Part shown: positions 62,200-64,000 of the stretch, in pieces
Layout of the letters: each line of letters opens with the position of its first letter
Numbering within the stretch: the stretch's first letter is position 1
Assembly (NCBI GenBank): GCA_945890645.1
Contig: CAMDCV010000015.1
Coordinates: 1-64,000 of the forward strand
Direction of reading: 5' to 3'
From: Akkermansia muciniphila
GTDB lineage: Bacteria; Verrucomicrobiota; Verrucomicrobiia; Verrucomicrobiales; Akkermansiaceae
DNA: 64,000 nucleotides
Made by a program: the position numbers and the translations under genes
Notes under the pieces: model-generated
The model's input: the letters and a program-made list of their open reading frames with translations, nothing else
Databases searched by the model: none
What the model was told of the DNA's origin: nothing

Positions 62200-64000
62200 T
62201 TACTTCGCATTCACTGTTAGACGCTGACGTAGGGATTTTGCTCGCTGTCGAAGGTCGGCAGCATCGAACGCAATTTCCATACTAACAAGACGATTTTCCA
62301 GAATAAATGCAAGACGTGATCCATCTGCTGCGAAAAATGCATCCGTGACAGATATGCCAGGTTGTTCTGTGAGAATCTCTCCATCACGCAAACGAACGAC
62401 ACGCAATATTTTAGTATCATCCATGCTAGTATTCACAGCGACCATAGTGAGTGCGTCATCAATCGCGATTGCATCAGTGAAGCGCGATTGCACAGCACTA
62501 GTTTTTTTGTCCACAATCGTAACAACTTTATCCCATCTAGACGTCAGCACTATATTGTTTGAATCTGGCAAAATCTTGGCTGTTGTGGAAAACCCATCGG
62601 ATTTAATTTGCCCTATTAATTGAAGGTCTGGAAAGCTCCACCACTTCATCATCGATCCAGAGTTGCCGACAAGCAGCTTCTCATTATCAAGAAACTGCAG
62701 ATTGTTATCTGGTTTTTCGTCGTGGGAGAATACCTTGTTCGCAGTGGAATTTTCCAAATCAACACGCCACCATTGGTTATAAGTCGCAAGTAAGCACCAG
62801 CGACCGGATGGACTGATGGAGAGGGAGTTGATAGATGTTTGTAGATCCTCAGCAAACGAAAATGTGCGTATCGACTTGCCGGTTGCACTCGCAAAAATTT
62901 CTATCGTGCCGTCGCCACGCGCTTCAATTACTTGAGCCCCGTCTGGGGAAAATGTTGTGGCACTGGACCACTCTGATTTTTGAGTGTGCGTGGAAAGCAA
63001 TTTTACTTTAGTGAGGGCATTTTCTTTGAAACCAATGATATGCAATCCTTCGGCATCTTGTGCTAAAGCTTGTCGTCCCGTCCTAGCTAGCTGATATTCT
63101 CTTGCTGGCACGCGACCAAGGAGTTGCCCACTGGTCCAGTCAAAAAAACTGGTTTCCCAGCCCTGAGGGATTTCTCCCATCATAGGAAAAGAGGGATTAA
63201 CCATGAGCCAGTTGGCGGTCAGATTTACAGAAAATCGAAGATTCGTTTTCGGAGGTTCTACGAGTCCTTTGAACTCTGCCATCGCACATTGTTTGGAAAT
63301 ATCATATTTCGTGACTTGATCCGTACCGCTTATGAAGAGAACCGAAGGCGTGGGATCGCTAGCGTTAAGGGGGATTTCGTTGATCAATGAGCGTGCTAAG
63401 GGAATCTCCGCTTCTACCTGATACGGGCACTCCGTACGGAAGAGTGAAATGATACCGCGCTGGTCTCCCATGGCGATTAGTTTCCCGTCGGGAGAAAGGG
63501 AGAGACTCTCTGCTTCATTCGACAATGTCATATGCCATGATTCTTTCGGTCGAAACAATTGTGCCACATTGTATTTCCCTAAAATGGCGGCGACAGGACT
63601 GACCGCATCATGCCAAGCAATCCCTGCGGCATCGTATGAGGAGCGCGGTTGCGCAATTCGTCCAAGATCATTCGCCACCATAGCAATCAGTTTCTCAGAA
63701 TTGCCAGTGAGCCCGTTGACCCCAACTTCGCGCAGCCAAGTATGGGATCCAGAGTCATCATCCTCAACTTGATGAGACACAATAAGCTTGCCATCACTAG
63801 CACGCCATACGCCGATCGACAGTAATGTATCGCCATTCCAAACAAGAGCGGCAAACGCTGTCTTATCATGTGATGGAATGAAGTGGGTTAATCTCAATTT
63901 TTCCATAGGAGAAATTCCTTCTAGGACACCTCGCTCTGCGCCATCACCACCGAGCGTGTAAAGTCTAACGCTTTGTAGGGGATCGACGAGTAGTACGACG
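62200..64000 (-). CDS. Beta-propeller (WD40-like) protein, 5' end beyond the window
   Basis: At least 600 residues; the reading frame continues without stop past the ATG at 63906 to the window edge (… SVRLYTLGGDG … GVLEGISP), so that ATG is probably internal. Repeats such as SLSPDGKLIAMGDQRG, FSPDGAQVIEARGDG and ISPSGRWCLLATYNQ are WD40/YVTN-like blades. In Planctomycetes and Verrucomicrobia such propellers are often fused to Ser/Thr kinase domains, which could lie outside the window. Ends about 70 bp from the prophage right end, so the insertion did not disrupt it. Confidence 0.75.
   Translation of the reverse strand, partial: VVLLVDPLQSVRLYTLGGDGAERGVLEGISPMEKLRLTHFIPSHDKTAFAALVWNGDTLLSIGVWRASDGKLIVSHQVEDDDSGSHTWLREVGVNGLTGNSEKLIAMVANDLGRIAQPRSSYDAAGIAWHDAVSPVAAILGKYNVAQLFRPKESWHMTLSNEAESLSLSPDGKLIAMGDQRGIISLFRTECPYQVEAEIPLARSLINEIPLNASDPTPSVLFISGTDQVTKYDISKQCAMAEFKGLVEPPKTNLRFSVNLTANWLMVNPSFPMMGEIPQGWETSFFDWTSGQLLGRVPAREYQLARTGRQALAQDAEGLHIIGFKENALTKVKLLSTHTQKSEWSSATTFSPDGAQVIEARGDGTIEIFASATGKSIRTFSFAEDLQTSINSLSISPSGRWCLLATYNQWWRVDLENSTANKVFSHDEKPDNNLQFLDNEKLLVGNSGSMMKWWSFPDLQLIGQIKSDGFSTTAKILPDSNNIVLTSRWDKVVTIVDKKTSAVQSRFTDAIAIDDALTMVAVNTSMDDTKILRVVRLRDGEILTEQPGISVTDAFFAADGSRLAFILENRLVSMEIAFDAADLRQRAKSLRQRLTVNAK

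Overview
The window comes from a bacterial chromosome, most likely a member of the Verrucomicrobiota. The strongest clue is a tandem pair of giant prepilin-leader proteins that look like the 'Verru_Chthon cassette protein A' family of Verrucomicrobium and Chthoniobacter. Base composition is intermediate, apart from an AT-rich patch at about 12.2-14.7 kb. Many genes start after A/T-rich leaders without a clear Shine-Dalgarno sequence.

Chromosomal left arm (1-27415). Two cassette-A-like paralogues are followed by a secreted protein, then an ECF sigma factor overlapping a membrane anti-sigma-like protein. Next come housekeeping and envelope genes: ligA (with unusual insertions), an FGE/SUMF1-fold secreted protein, lnt, fusA, Fe/Mn superoxide dismutase, a CDF metal transporter, a HAD phosphatase, an NlpC/P60 hydrolase, rdgB, a secreted thioredoxin-like protein, yqgE, an unknown protein, a SAM methyltransferase, a Nudix protein and an L,D-transpeptidase.

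Prophage (27416-62131, 34,716 bp). This is an apparently complete Mu-type transposable phage. Both ends show 5'-TG...CA-3' termini. Each outermost transposase-binding-site candidate (core GGTTTAAGAAA) lies exactly 15 bp inside its terminus, in inverted orientation, and a 4-bp direct repeat ACTT flanks the element. The leftward block (38.8 to 27.6 kb) encodes small DNA-binding proteins, a MuA-like transposase split into two polypeptides, a MuB-like ATPase, many small coupled genes, an HNH protein and a Dam-type methylase. The centre (35.3-41.6 kb) holds short rightward genes, several behind a shared compact promoter-like element. The rightward block (41.8-62.0 kb) holds lysis genes, terminase, a portal with a fused toxin-like tail, protease/scaffold, decoration and capsid proteins, head completion proteins, tail tube, appendage proteins, tape measure and tail tip. 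No sheath is seen, so the virion is probably a siphovirus.

Most unusual points. (1) Three consecutive head proteins each carry a signal-peptide-like leader ending in the motif REECHNA. (2) A TTGAC-N8-TAGGAT element lies 6 nt upstream of several ATG codons and suggests leaderless transcripts. (3) Three families of short tandem repeats (7-, 8- and 9-nt units) fill prophage gene junctions. (4) Operator-like palindromes lie inside the gene of a putative regulator. (5) The phage layout is rearranged relative to Mu, with control functions in the middle.

Right arm (62132-64000). A beta-propeller-like protein gene, transcribed leftward, runs off the right edge.
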